Positions 1 to 8,211 of a stretch of 30,012 bases of DNA are shown here, in pieces. This DNA is from an uncultured Eubacteriales bacterium (GTDB lineage: Bacteria; Bacillota; Clostridia; Oscillospirales; CAG-382): contig CAKSOW010000031.1 in assembly GCA_934479825.1 (NCBI GenBank), forward strand, positions 1-30,012, written 5' to 3'. Under the pieces are notes generated by a model, which worked only from the letters and a program-made list of their open reading frames with translations, had not been told where the DNA came from and did not search any database. The translations under genes were made by a program, and so were the position numbers. Within the stretch, counting starts at the first letter, position 1; every line of letters starts with the position of its first letter.

Positions 1-335
1 CTGGATTTTTCCTTTTGTGTCCATCCTTTTTTTTGCTTGCACTTACATTGTAAATTCAAGCAAGCGAAAAAGTAACATTAAAACCGTCCCTTTTATGCTT
101 TCCGGAAAAGAAGGGCAATCCCCAAGTGCCTCTTTGGTTACTTTTTGCACGCCGCAAAAAGTAACAGAAAAAAGTCCTCGGGGACTTTCGGAGGCTCGCG
201 GCACACCACAAAAAGGCAACAAACGCGCGACAACACAGAGCATTCTGTGACATCGCGCGTCAAAAATTTAAAATTCTTTTGCCAGGCTTTTCTTTTAAGA
301 AAAGCCGCGTTTCCAAAAAGTAAAGAGCCTTCTCT
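1..335 (-). repeat. Palindromic intergenic repeat element, copy 1 (long form)
   Basis: This gene-free stretch follows the transglutaminase-like gene and is filled with inverted repeats. Read on the minus strand it starts with a 10-bp hairpin (285-306, arms GGCTTTTCTT/AAGAAAAGCC), then a CAAAAGAATTTTAAATTT linker. A second, longer stem-loop follows (223-260, outer arms ACGCGCGA/TCGCGCGT, inner arms CACAGA/TCTGTG). Next come a 12-bp perfect inverted repeat (137-165, GTTACTTTTTGC on each side of a 5-base loop) and a tail near 27-100. The tail resembles the tail of the copy at 29770-30012. The core is shared with 13994-14078. Short open frames here are poor in coding character and are not called. 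The hairpins may also end transcription of the upstream gene. Confidence 0.75.
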
Positions 336-1829
336 TTACTTCTTTAACGCCTCCGCAAGCGGCCGGAGATCATCGTCAAGGACAAATACGCAATTTACAC
401 CCGCATCCGTAGAAAGCGATGTCCAATAAGCATTGGTTAAATAGGTGTCATAAAAGCGGATACGGCCGTTTTCTTTTTGAATCAGATAAACACAGGCATC
501 CGAACGTCCTTCATTGAAAAAGGAAACGTATTTTGAGCCCCACATGTCCACAAATTCATTGAGATAAAGTTTGCCATCAATCGCAGGAAGTTGAAATGAA
601 TGCGTATATGCCGCAAGAGAAGCCGGGTTGCTTTTCGGACCATAGGCAGCATAGACATGGTTGCCGCGTGAATAGAAACCGTATAACGAATAATTCTCGG
701 CTTCGTTGGATGTAAGCGAAAGAGCTTCTTTGCGGATATTTTCGCCGTTCAGATCACAGGAATACAACGAGGAAGAATCGTTATAGTAAAAACGGCCGTT
801 GCGCAAAGAAAACCCGGAAAATGCACCTACCCAATAGCGCCCGTCGCCGGCCGTCCAATCATTCCCAATTTTCACTAATGTTTCTGTTGTTTGAATGGCA
901 TCGTTGTAACGGACAACAGAGTCTGTCGAAGAGGAGATGTAATAGGAATAGAAACCGTTAAAATAGATTTGCGAGCAGGCATCGTTCCAATAGGCATTGT
1001 CGAAACTTGTACTGTCGCTTTCAAGCGGCGTAAAATCGTCACGATCGGGATTTAACTCCAACAGCGCGTCATTGCTCTTTAAAAAGTAATTGTGCCGCAC
1101 GTTGCCCAAACGGTCAGTCACCGGGTCATCCCACGTCACATCCACATGATACCATTTGTCATTGATACAGACAGCGTTCCAGATGTGCTTGATCTTTTCG
1201 CTTGTAACAAACCCGACCTTAACGCCGGCGCGCGAGGCAAGCGCATAGAAAGCCGAGGAATACCCCTCACAGACAGCTTTTCCGTCCACAAAAAGATCAT
1301 GCGCATTTCGTTTGGCAAGTGTGGTATCATAAGCCGTATACAGTGCCAAACGGTCATGAATCAAAAGAACTTTGTCCTCGTCGAACGCAAGCTCCTCCAA
1401 GCCTTCCGAAAGCTCATCCATAACAGCGTTGATTTTGGCAATCTCGGCGTCGATCTCCGTTTTGTCGGTGGTTAAATAGTCCGGTTTCACCGCTGTTACC
1501 GTCGTTCCGTTTGTGTAGTAAGTAAACGCATTTCCACAGAAATACAGTTCCGGATACATGTATGAGGTAAGCGAATAAGCGTCTTTAAACTCATCAAGCG
1601 TCAGTTTGTAAGAGGAAAGATCGATTGTCTTTGTAAGCGATAAAAGTTGTCCATACAAGTAATCATAGACCGGTTCCTCCGACAGTGTCGCACAGTCGCT
1701 AACATCGGGAATGTAGTCAACCAACCGGTTTCCCGAGGCGATTTGAGGTTGTATTTGCTCAGCTTTTACCGTAAAGCCGAACGCGCATACAAAGCAGGCA
1801 AGCAATACAAGGATTTTTTTAGAGGTCAT
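336..1829 (-). CDS. Secreted transglutaminase-like domain protein
   Basis: This 497-residue protein is probably exported. Its N-terminus is a signal peptide: positive MTSKK, a hydrophobic core to about residue 20, and a likely cleavage after VKA. A transglutaminase/protease-like core spans about 150-240. It has the expected Cys187 (AVCEGYSS), His215 (KHIWNAV) and Asp230 (YHVDVTWDD) triad in the right spacing. The rest, about 260-497, has repeated motifs such as YYNDSSSLYSCDLNG that resemble DUF5050-type beta-propeller repeats in clostridial surface proteins. Such proteins are thought to act on cell-surface or extracellular protein or peptide substrates; the substrate here is unknown. The start is supported by AAAGGA upstream. 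It lies 36 bases after the RluA gene, so the two may be cotranscribed. Repeat copy 1 follows directly. Confidence 0.85.
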   Translation of the reverse strand: MTSKKILVLLACFVCAFGFTVKAEQIQPQIASGNRLVDYIPDVSDCATLSEEPVYDYLYGQLLSLTKTIDLSSYKLTLDEFKDAYSLTSYMYPELYFCGNAFTYYTNGTTVTAVKPDYLTTDKTEIDAEIAKINAVMDELSEGLEELAFDEDKVLLIHDRLALYTAYDTTLAKRNAHDLFVDGKAVCEGYSSAFYALASRAGVKVGFVTSEKIKHIWNAVCINDKWYHVDVTWDDPVTDRLGNVRHNYFLKSNDALLELNPDRDDFTPLESDSTSFDNAYWNDACSQIYFNGFYSYYISSSTDSVVRYNDAIQTTETLVKIGNDWTAGDGRYWVGAFSGFSLRNGRFYYNDSSSLYSCDLNGENIRKEALSLTSNEAENYSLYGFYSRGNHVYAAYGPKSNPASLAAYTHSFQLPAIDGKLYLNEFVDMWGSKYVSFFNEGRSDACVYLIQKENGRIRFYDTYLTNAYWTSLSTDAGVNCVFVLDDDLRPLAEALKK

Positions 1830-1865
1830 AGGGCATTTGTCCTTTCTTTATATTCACCCAAAAAG

Positions 1866-2900
1866 CTATCGGGTGGAATCCAAATCATAATGACTGCGGA
1901 ACGTGCGTCCGTTTAAATAATTCAAAAGCGATGCGTCGGTTCGGAAACAGAATTTCAAATAATACGAGCATAGCATCTGGTACTGCTTTCCGGTCGTTTT
2001 TTTATGGTTGACACCGTACTTCCCGTCCCCGACAATGGGATGCCCGATATAGGCAAGATGTGCGCGGATCTGATGAGTACGCCCTGTGATAAGCTCCACT
2101 TCCAAAAGGCTCCGGTCGTCATAGGATTTCAAGACGCTGTATTTAGTAATCACGGTTTTGATATCGTCGTCATACCGCACATGGCACATTTTTTTCAGTG
2201 CTTGACGCGAAGAAGTAATCATAACACGGTTTTCCGCCCTATCTTTATAGAGGAAATCGGATAATGTGGCGCTTTTCTCTTTCGGAACACCGTAGACCAT
2301 GCACAGGTATTTTTTTTCGAGCTCCCTGTCACGGATTTTTTGATTGAGCACGGCAAGCGATTTGGCGTTTTTGGCGGCGATGACAATGCCGCAGGTATTG
2401 CGGTCAAGGCGATTGCATAAAGCCGGTGCAAAAGATGTTTCCGTTTTCGGGTCATATTCGCCCTTTTTATAGAGATAGCCGCACAGGCGGTCAACAAGGC
2501 AGGTCTCACCGGCATTTTTCGGCTTTTCACCCGGCATATCCGCATGGACAAGCTCTCCTTGCGGTTTATCGATCAAAACGATGTTTTCGTCCTCATAGAC
2601 GATTTCCTCCGGCTTTAAGTCAAGTTTGGGGCTTGCCAGACGGTCGGTATCAGCGCTTTTTTTGCCGTCCCCTGCGAAGAATTCGTCCGGAATATACAGC
2701 TCGATCACATCGTTTTCCGCAAGGATCGTATTGGGTTCGGCTTTTTTGCCGTTGAGTTTAATGCGTTTGGTTCGCAAATATTTATACAAAAGTGACGGCG
2801 GCATACCGGTAAGCGCTTTCAAGAGATAGCGGTCAAGCCGCTTATCCGCGTCGTTTTTATGGATATATAAAGTATGAATCTTTCTCACCTCGGAAGACAT
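1866..2900 (-). CDS. RluA-family 23S rRNA/tRNA pseudouridine synthase
   Basis: This enzyme isomerises uridine to pseudouridine in structured RNA. An N-terminal S4 RNA-binding domain (RLDRYLLKAL to NDVIELYIP, within the first 75 residues) is followed by the RluA catalytic domain. The signature NRLDRNTCG carries the catalytic Asp near residue 166. GRTHQIRAHLAYIGHPIVGDGKYG is the usual C-terminal motif, cited here in parts: GRTHQIRAH and HPIVGDGKYG. RluC, RluD and RluA cannot be told apart from this. The reading frame is open back to a TTG at 2915; I chose the ATG at 2900 because the S4 domain starts just after it, but neither start has a good Shine-Dalgarno site. The upstream gap carries a hairpin (2919-2942) and a long structured region, so expression of this gene could be RNA-controlled. 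Confidence 0.9.
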   Translation of the reverse strand: MSSEVRKIHTLYIHKNDADKRLDRYLLKALTGMPPSLLYKYLRTKRIKLNGKKAEPNTILAENDVIELYIPDEFFAGDGKKSADTDRLASPKLDLKPEEIVYEDENIVLIDKPQGELVHADMPGEKPKNAGETCLVDRLCGYLYKKGEYDPKTETSFAPALCNRLDRNTCGIVIAAKNAKSLAVLNQKIRDRELEKKYLCMVYGVPKEKSATLSDFLYKDRAENRVMITSSRQALKKMCHVRYDDDIKTVITKYSVLKSYDDRSLLEVELITGRTHQIRAHLAYIGHPIVGDGKYGVNHKKTTGKQYQMLCSYYLKFCFRTDASLLNYLNGRTFRSHYDLDSTR

Positions 2901-2918
2901 ATCCGGAAAAAGCAAAGC

Positions 2919-2942
2919 GGACGGCTGAAAAAACAGCCGCCC
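2919..2942 (-). terminator. 9-bp hairpin with six-base homopolymer loop just upstream of the RluA gene
   Basis: On the minus strand the arms GGGCGGCTG and CAGCCGTCC pair over nine positions (one G-U) around a loop of six T. No T-run follows the stem, so it is not a textbook intrinsic terminator. It ends a few bases before the possible TTG start of the RluA gene. It could cap the 3' end of the structured RNA or affect translation of the RluA gene. Confidence 0.4.
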
Positions 2943-2947
2943 GTCAT

Positions 2948-3214
2948 GGGTTTTGCTTGAATTTTAGCCGGGGAGCCGTGTGGTGCCAGTGAAAACCCTG
3001 CGTATAGCAAGGGCGGTGTCCTGTCCGTGGCTATGTGCTACCAACGTCTGTCTGTCTCCGGTTCTTTTTCCGGCTTATTTCATCCGGGAATCGGGAGAAG
3101 ACAGGAGGTCTGCATCCTGCTTTCGGAACTTCGGACTCCATTTTCATGATGTGGGTTTATGTGAGCAAACATCACGCACCCTCCAGCAAAACGTAAGCGT
3201 TGCCTTACGTTTTG
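2948..3214. ncRNA. Probable structured RNA (type not recognised; 6S RNA is one possibility)
   Basis: The 329-base gap between the DUF1292 and RluA genes folds end to end. GTTTTGCT (2950-2957) pairs with AGCAAAAC (3185-3192), GGAG (2972-2975) with CTCC (3181-3184), and GTGTG (2978-2982) with 3175-3179. Inside are several local hairpins: CCCTGC/GCAAGGG (2995-3013), GTGGC/GCTAC (about 3027-3041), CCGG/CCGG (about 3058-3073) and CAGGA/TCCTG (3102-3119). An 11-bp perfect hairpin (3187-3214) overlaps the outer stem, so the two folds exclude each other. No tmRNA, RNase P, SRP, T-box, S-box, TPP, FMN or lysine signature was found. My recollection that 6S RNA lies near rarA in some Firmicutes makes 6S worth testing, but the many internal hairpins do not look rod-like. 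Strand is undecided. Confidence 0.45.
3187..3214. terminator. 11-bp perfect inverted repeat after the DUF1292 gene
   Basis: CAAAACGTAAG and CTTACGTTTTG flank a six-base loop. It lies 30 bases after the DUF1292 stop. The built-in A and T runs at the stem base allow it to act as an intrinsic terminator in either direction. Its left arm also forms part of the long-range stem of the structured region. Confidence 0.55.
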
Positions 3215-3244
3215 ATTGCACAAACAGTATGTGCGAAGAAGCGT

Positions 3245-3559
3245 TTATTTATTCGTATCTTCCGGTTCTTCCGTATCCGCATCGTAATCGATCTCGGACA
3301 TGAACTCGTCTTCAAAAGCGTCAGCGGCTTTATCGAATTCCTCATCGTCCTCGATGGTAATAAGAAATTCTTCGCCGTTTTCGTCTTTATCGACTTTCAA
3401 GATAACATATTCTTCTTCATCGCCGTCTACCGGAATGAGCGCCACATAGGTGTTGTCGCCCAGTTCTATTCTGCCGATAAACTCAAAATCGCTTTCATTT
3501 CCTTCTTCGTCCGTAAGAGTAAAAACTTCTTCCTCGAAGTCAAACGTTTCATCTGCCAC
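3245..3559 (-). CDS. DUF1292 family protein (YrzB-like)
   Basis: This small, very acidic 104-residue protein matches the DUF1292 family. EEEVFTLTDEEGNESDFEFIGRIE is its conserved opening (parts FTLTDEEGNE and FEFIGRIE), then YVALIPVDGDEEEYVILKV and a DEEFDKAADAFEDEF tail segment. The length is normal. The family has no established function; it is widespread in Firmicutes and often sits beside rarA, yrrK or alaS-type genes. The start is GTG at 3559, with GGAG placed eight to twelve bases upstream. A near-consensus sigma-A promoter lies just upstream, so the gene is transcribed on its own despite following rarA. A strong hairpin follows the stop. Confidence 0.9.
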   Translation of the reverse strand: MADETFDFEEEVFTLTDEEGNESDFEFIGRIELGDNTYVALIPVDGDEEEYVILKVDKDENGEEFLITIEDDEEFDKAADAFEDEFMSEIDYDADTEEPEDTNK

Positions 3560-3588
3560 TTGTATTCACTCCATTCTGTTATGGTATT

Positions 3589-3617
3589 ATTTTACCGTAT
3601 TTTTCCGATTCTGTCAA
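3589..3617 (-). promoter_or_regulatory. Sigma-A promoter for the DUF1292 gene
   Basis: TTGACA (3617-3612) and TAAAAT (3594-3589) are separated by exactly 17 bases. The predicted start of transcription near 3582 leaves a leader of about 23 bases that contains the GGAG site before the GTG start. The match is near-consensus. Confidence 0.85.
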
Positions 3618-3687
3618 GTCTTTTCTGCAACATCCGTGCAGATTTATTCGACATATAAACCGTTTATCCGACCGGCTTCGACCGGTT

Positions 3688-4974
3688 TCATGCATTTTCG
3701 TCATTTTCCGACAAAAGAGTGCGATTTTTGACTTTTTCCCAATATTCCTTTGCCGCACGTTCAGTCTTATTATCCGCATATTTGTAATAGGTGCGGTTTT
3801 TGATATCCTCCGGCAGGTAGGCTTGGTCATACCAATGATTCGGACATTCATGCGGATAGACATAGGCGCGGTTTTTATTGGCGGAGGGTTGATTGGAGTC
3901 GCGGATATAGTCCGGCATGTTCATACCGCGTCCGGCATGGATATCGGCCGCCGCGGCGGCATAGGCGTTATAGGCGGAATTGGATTTGGGAAGTGTGGCG
4001 AGAAAAACGACCGCTTCGGCAAGCGGAAGTTTCGCCTCCGGCAGTCCCAACTGTACAGCGTTGTCACAACATGCCTTGACCACGACAGCGGCCATGGGAT
4101 AGGCAAGGCCGATATCCTCCGACGCGATAACAAGAAGGCGGCGTATCGGTGAAAGCAAGTCGCCCGCCTCCAACATTTTGGCAAGATAAAAAATGGCGGC
4201 GTCCGGGTCAGAGCCGCGGATCGATTTCTGAAAGGCCGACATCAGATCATAATGCTCGTTGCCGTCTTTATCCATTTTGAGCGCATAAGCCGAAATACTT
4301 TGTGCCGCAAGCGTTTCGTCCATTTCTTCGCCTCTTGCGCCATAGCAAAGCTCCAGTGCACCGAGCGCACGCCGGACGTCGCCGCAGGCGGCGGAGGCGA
4401 TATAAGACAGCATCCCGGCGACGTTTTTCGGCAACGTATCCGGATTTTCCTTATGATCCTCTGCATAAAGGATTCGATAAGCACGTTCCAAGGCACGCCT
4501 AATCTCCGGCGCGGATACCGGTTTGAATTCAAACACCGAACAGCGTGAAAGCACAGCCGGATAAACCGAAAAATACGGGTTATCCGTTGTGGAACAGATA
4601 AGGGTTATGCGGCCGTCCTCAATAAATTCAAGAAGACTTTGCTGCTGCTTTTTATTGAAATACTGAATCTCATCGATATAGAGAAGAATGCCCTCCGAAC
4701 CGAACAGAGAGCCGGTTTCGTCAAGAACCTTTTTGACATCGGCAAGAGACGCATTGGTCGCGTTGATCTTGCGCATAGTCATGCCTGCGCCGGAGGCGAT
4801 GATATTCGCCACCGTCGTTTTTCCGGTACCGGACGGGCCGTAGAAAATCATATTCGGAATCTTTCCCGATGCGACGGCGCGGGAAAGAAGCGAATCTTTT
4901 CCGAGCAAATGCTCTTGGCCAACCACATCGGCTAATGTTTTCGGGCGGATCTTATCCGCAAGAGGTGATGTCAT
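3688..4974 (-). CDS. rarA: Replication-associated recombination protein RarA (MgsA) AAA+ ATPase
   Basis: RarA is a clamp-loader-like AAA+ ATPase that acts at stalled replication forks. The 428-residue length is normal. The sequence shows PLADKIRPKTLADVVGQEHLLG at the start (key: RPKTLADVVGQEHL), Walker A GPSGTGKTT at 46-54, Walker B LLYIDEI near 97-103, and sensor 1 LICSTTDNPYF. The C-terminal part has the family's tetramerisation region (ASEDIGLAYP) and the motif PNHWYDQAYLP. The ATG start follows AGGAGACAGT. It lies downstream of the DUF4340 gene, beyond a strong hairpin (5004-5048), so it probably has separate control. A DUF1292 gene follows on the same strand. Confidence 0.96.
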   Translation of the reverse strand: MTSPLADKIRPKTLADVVGQEHLLGKDSLLSRAVASGKIPNMIFYGPSGTGKTTVANIIASGAGMTMRKINATNASLADVKKVLDETGSLFGSEGILLYIDEIQYFNKKQQQSLLEFIEDGRITLICSTTDNPYFSVYPAVLSRCSVFEFKPVSAPEIRRALERAYRILYAEDHKENPDTLPKNVAGMLSYIASAACGDVRRALGALELCYGARGEEMDETLAAQSISAYALKMDKDGNEHYDLMSAFQKSIRGSDPDAAIFYLAKMLEAGDLLSPIRRLLVIASEDIGLAYPMAAVVVKACCDNAVQLGLPEAKLPLAEAVVFLATLPKSNSAYNAYAAAAADIHAGRGMNMPDYIRDSNQPSANKNRAYVYPHECPNHWYDQAYLPEDIKNRTYYKYADNKTERAAKEYWEKVKNRTLLSENDENA

Positions 4975-5003
4975 ACTGTCTCCTGCCCTAAGGGCGTTTT
5001 GGG

Positions 5004-5048
5004 AGTGTGCCGCAAAAAGTGCTTTTCAACACGCTTTTGCGGCACACT
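5004..5048. terminator. 14-bp perfect hairpin between the ABC operon and rarA
   Basis: AGTGTGCCGCAAAA (5004-5017) pairs with TTTTGCGGCACACT (5035-5048), with further partial pairing in the loop. It falls 12 bases after the DUF4340 stop on the minus strand and is the likely end of that operon. No T-run follows on the minus strand; the plus side is richer in T. Confidence 0.6.
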
Positions 5049-5060
5049 GCTCTTTATTAT

Positions 5061-6686
5061 TTAGTAATCTGCTTCAATGGTTTCACCGGCGGCGAGCTTG
5101 ATAAGCCGTTCGGCCGCTTTTGTGATATAGGAGCGGTTGGTATAGAATTCTGCCGCACCGTCAAGCGTGATAAGGTCGCGTGTGGTCGAAATGACGTCAA
5201 ACGAATAAGACGCATTTTCGCCGTACTTGGTCGTGACCGAAAAACGGAATTCGTTGTTTCCGGTTACTTCCGAGGCGTTTGCATAGCCCTCGATCCGGGT
5301 CGATAAAAGCGAAATATAGAATTGGCGGAAAGAGGCGGTATCGATGATCTTGCCGCTTTCGGTTTCAGTCACTTTCAGATCCTGTCCTTCTCCGTCAAGG
5401 ACAAAGTGGCAGGTAACGCCCGGTACAGACGCCGTAAGCTCCGTAATATCCTTTATATTGATCTGGAAAATGCCGGCATCGATAAAATCCAGCAATTCAT
5501 ATTCCAGAAACGGGGCGTTTTCTAACGGCAACACGACAATATCGTCCATCTGCGGCGAATAGGCATAGTAGCAAACCGCGCCGTCCGCATCGGTAAAGCG
5601 CGTTCCGGTCAGAAAACGGTACGATTTTTCCCCAACCGCAAAACTTACGTCGTTGGTAGCGACGGTAAGACCGTATTTATCGAAAAGCAAAGCAGCATTT
5701 TCCTCGCCGGAAGAATAGACGTTGGTTTCGATGACCTTGGAACCGGAAAGCGTACCGAGACTTGCCAGAGCGTCATAATACTTGGAAAGCGACGCGGAAT
5801 AACCGGCCGGATAGGTGATTTTATGAAGGTCAGTATCCCCGGTACCGGTTCTCTGCTCTTCCGGCACAATAGCGCTGGAAAGGAACAGTTCGCCGTTTTT
5901 ACGGATAGAAAACGACTCCATATACTGATATTCGCTTTGGGTCAGGGTCGGCGTGATCATGGGATTAAAAAACGTTTTCTCGTCCTCAAAGAAGATAGTG
6001 ACCGAGGAATCGACCACATACACAAAGGGCTTTGAGGTATCCTTGGCATAATAAGCCGCACCCGTGACAAGTTGATTTCCGAACAGAACGGTATGGCTGG
6101 CACCGCTTGTATCGGTCACGGTGACGGTAAGCGGATGAGATGCGGTATCAAGCCCAAAATCGACAAGCGACGAATCGTCTTCATAGCGTCCATCGAGCTT
6201 TTCGACCGCGAGCATATAACGCGCCTGAAATTTTAAGTTTGCAAGCTGCTCCGCGTTATATAAGAGCATTTCGTCCCCCTCAAAGACATATTCGCCGGCG
6301 GCGCTGTCTTTGCGAAGCGTATAACTTCCGGATTCACCCGAAACAGTCACGCTTGCAAGGTCATCGAGCGCGATTTCCGGAAAGATGAACGGACGTGCGT
6401 TACAGGTGATCTCACTGTCTGCCGATAGTTTCAACGTTTCGCCGTCATGTTCGAGGACGGTCACGCGGTTGCCGCTTTTGGCGGTATAGGTATATTCGAG
6501 CTTATCCCCGTCGTCGTCATACAGCGGCACTTCGACCGTTTTTGTACCATTTAACAGTGAAAACGCAATATAAACGCCGGCAAGCACCACGGCGCATATG
6601 CCGAGAATAAGAATAATGATTTTCTGTTTGGACAGCAGATTGGATTTCTTTCCGGATGAGTTGGTTTGTTGATTCGGTTGATTCAT
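5061..6686 (-). CDS. DUF4340 domain-containing membrane-anchored protein
   Basis: This 541-residue protein has a short basic cytoplasmic end and one transmembrane segment (about 28-48, KIIILILGICAVVLAGVYIA). A long extracytoplasmic region follows, with two repeated halves of the form LTVTVTDTSGASHTVLFG and VSFAVGEKSYRFLTG, as in DUF4340 proteins. The family is regularly coded with GldG-like proteins and ABC-2 transporters, but its biochemical role is unknown. It is the last gene of the operon: its ATG overlaps the stop of the GldG-like gene by one base (TAATG), which suggests translational coupling. A 14-bp hairpin follows. I infer it is the extracytoplasmic partner of the transporter; the cargo is unknown. 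Confidence 0.8.
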   Translation of the reverse strand: MNQPNQQTNSSGKKSNLLSKQKIIILILGICAVVLAGVYIAFSLLNGTKTVEVPLYDDDGDKLEYTYTAKSGNRVTVLEHDGETLKLSADSEITCNARPFIFPEIALDDLASVTVSGESGSYTLRKDSAAGEYVFEGDEMLLYNAEQLANLKFQARYMLAVEKLDGRYEDDSSLVDFGLDTASHPLTVTVTDTSGASHTVLFGNQLVTGAAYYAKDTSKPFVYVVDSSVTIFFEDEKTFFNPMITPTLTQSEYQYMESFSIRKNGELFLSSAIVPEEQRTGTGDTDLHKITYPAGYSASLSKYYDALASLGTLSGSKVIETNVYSSGEENAALLFDKYGLTVATNDVSFAVGEKSYRFLTGTRFTDADGAVCYYAYSPQMDDIVVLPLENAPFLEYELLDFIDAGIFQINIKDITELTASVPGVTCHFVLDGEGQDLKVTETESGKIIDTASFRQFYISLLSTRIEGYANASEVTGNNEFRFSVTTKYGENASYSFDVISTTRDLITLDGAAEFYTNRSYITKAAERLIKLAAGETIEADY

Positions 6687-8191
6687 TAGGCTTTCTTCCT
6701 CTTGATGTACACGACAGTTCCGATAATGGCAATAATAAGCGGGATCAGCACGGAAAGCATGACCGTGTAGTTTTTGAAGTTTTCCTGGGTAACGGTGATG
6801 GCGGTATCCTCCACGACCTTGTAGCTTATGCCGGTCACAACGTTGGTATTTCCCATGGCGGCAAAGGCGCTTTTCAAGATATCGGCATTGGAAAAGGACT
6901 GTTCGGAAACATAGTTCATAAAATCAGCCGAGCCGCAGACCAAGAGGTTGGCGCGGTATTCGTTGCTGTCATAGATCTTGGTATAGACCGACAGCGTCAT
7001 GACCGGCATCTCTCCCTCCTGAGTCACGGTTCCGTCATGCGAACGTCCCGAGGACGCCGAGGTCGAATAGATGACCGAAGCATTTTTTTCGGCTTTTTCG
7101 GTGAAAGTGAGCGTTAAAGGAGTTGCATTTCCGAAAACGGTCGCCTGCACGCCGCTGTTTGTGATAGCGGAATGGATGCTCTTGCCGTATCCGTCGTCAG
7201 TGGACGGCGTACCAATAAAATATAAGCCGTATGCATCCAAGGCACGGGAAGAGCTTTCCACGGCAATATCACCGGAAACATAATCCACGCCCCAATCGTC
7301 CGAAAGGAACCCGGAAAATTCGGTAAGTTCCGGTGTTTCGGGGCTGATGAACACCATAACGTTTCCATAGCTCTTGGTAAGGTAGTTGTTCAAAAGTCCG
7401 ATCTCGTTGACACGGCCTTCTTGGGCGGCGGCAACGCCGGTATAATCATACTTGGGGTTACTGATGATCAGAAGATCGTAAGCGGCAAGCTGTTCGTCGG
7501 TAACGGACTTCAAATCCACATCGCTGACCTCATAGCCCTGTTCACGCAAAAGCGACTCCACCGAGCTTCTTTTTTCTTCCCCGTGACCGGTGATAAAGCC
7601 GGCTTTCTGCGGTTCGCCGACAGCAGTCTGCATGATAGCGCCGGTAAGCTTGTTCTCGCCGTCATAGGCGAAAATGCTCCGTGTTTCGGAGGATAACTTG
7701 AAGAAGCGCACAAGCGGATACACGATATAACGTTTGGTTTCGGGACAATTGATAATGACGGAATTCTGCGAGATAGTGTCCGTCGAGGTCTTTTTGAATT
7801 GATTGAAATATACCGGATCTTTAACGCAATCGCGGAATATCAACGAAATCCGGTCGTTCAGGGTGCGGTACTTTTCGGCAAGACGCTTGACGTAGGTCAA
7901 CTCATCAGAGTCGCTCACCCTGTCCTCCGTCACACAGAAGATGATCTCCACCTTGCGGTCAAGATTATCAAGGACATTTACGGTAGATTCGGAAATATCA
8001 TAAATTTTTTCGCCGGTAAGGTCGATGTAAAAACCGCCGTTATAGTCGGCAACAGCCGTAAACACGGCATTGAGAAGTACAACGAACGCCACGAAAACGA
8101 CGGTGAAAATAACAGCCACCGAGCCATATTTAAAGCGTTTGGAGGCAAAGACCGATTTTTTCGCGGAATGCTGCGTTTCTTTTTTCTGCAT
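6686..8191 (-). CDS. GldG-like ABC transporter auxiliary protein
   Basis: The protein has an N-terminal transmembrane helix (about 22-48), a long external region and a C-terminal helix before KRKKA. The external region carries the ABC_transp_aux/GldG pattern: FYIDLTGEKIYDISESTVNVLDNLDRKVEI (key: DLTGEKIYDIS), then GFITGHGEEKRSS and a Rossmann-like YDLLIISNPK segment. GldG partners GldA and GldF in Bacteroidetes gliding/secretion; homologues in non-gliding bacteria have no settled function. The frame is open to 8221, but I prefer the ATG at 8191, because AGAGGA lies seven bases before it. That start also places it 20 bases after the permease stop instead of overlapping it. Confidence 0.82.
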   Translation of the reverse strand: MQKKETQHSAKKSVFASKRFKYGSVAVIFTVVFVAFVVLLNAVFTAVADYNGGFYIDLTGEKIYDISESTVNVLDNLDRKVEIIFCVTEDRVSDSDELTYVKRLAEKYRTLNDRISLIFRDCVKDPVYFNQFKKTSTDTISQNSVIINCPETKRYIVYPLVRFFKLSSETRSIFAYDGENKLTGAIMQTAVGEPQKAGFITGHGEEKRSSVESLLREQGYEVSDVDLKSVTDEQLAAYDLLIISNPKYDYTGVAAAQEGRVNEIGLLNNYLTKSYGNVMVFISPETPELTEFSGFLSDDWGVDYVSGDIAVESSSRALDAYGLYFIGTPSTDDGYGKSIHSAITNSGVQATVFGNATPLTLTFTEKAEKNASVIYSTSASSGRSHDGTVTQEGEMPVMTLSVYTKIYDSNEYRANLLVCGSADFMNYVSEQSFSNADILKSAFAAMGNTNVVTGISYKVVEDTAITVTQENFKNYTVMLSVLIPLIIAIIGTVVYIKRKKA

Positions 8192-8211
8192 ATTTTTTTC
8201 CTCTTTCACGG

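Noticed and set aside
17..250. Small open frames on both strands in the first 335 bases
   Set aside because: They cross several palindromes of the repeat element, read the repeat as protein and have no ribosome site.
223..306. CRISPR array
   Set aside because: The repeats are palindromic, far apart in the window and not separated by regular spacers; no cas genes are present.
3096..3115. B12-box-like sequence (CAGGAGGTCTGC) suggesting a cobalamin riboswitch
   Set aside because: The upstream core of that riboswitch (AGGGAA, GGTG and the CCGC-ACTGT segment) is absent, and no plus-strand gene follows it.
2980..3303. 107-codon open frame on the plus strand in the rarA-side gap
   Set aside because: It overlaps the structured region and the end of the DUF1292 gene, lacks a ribosome site and has no family features.
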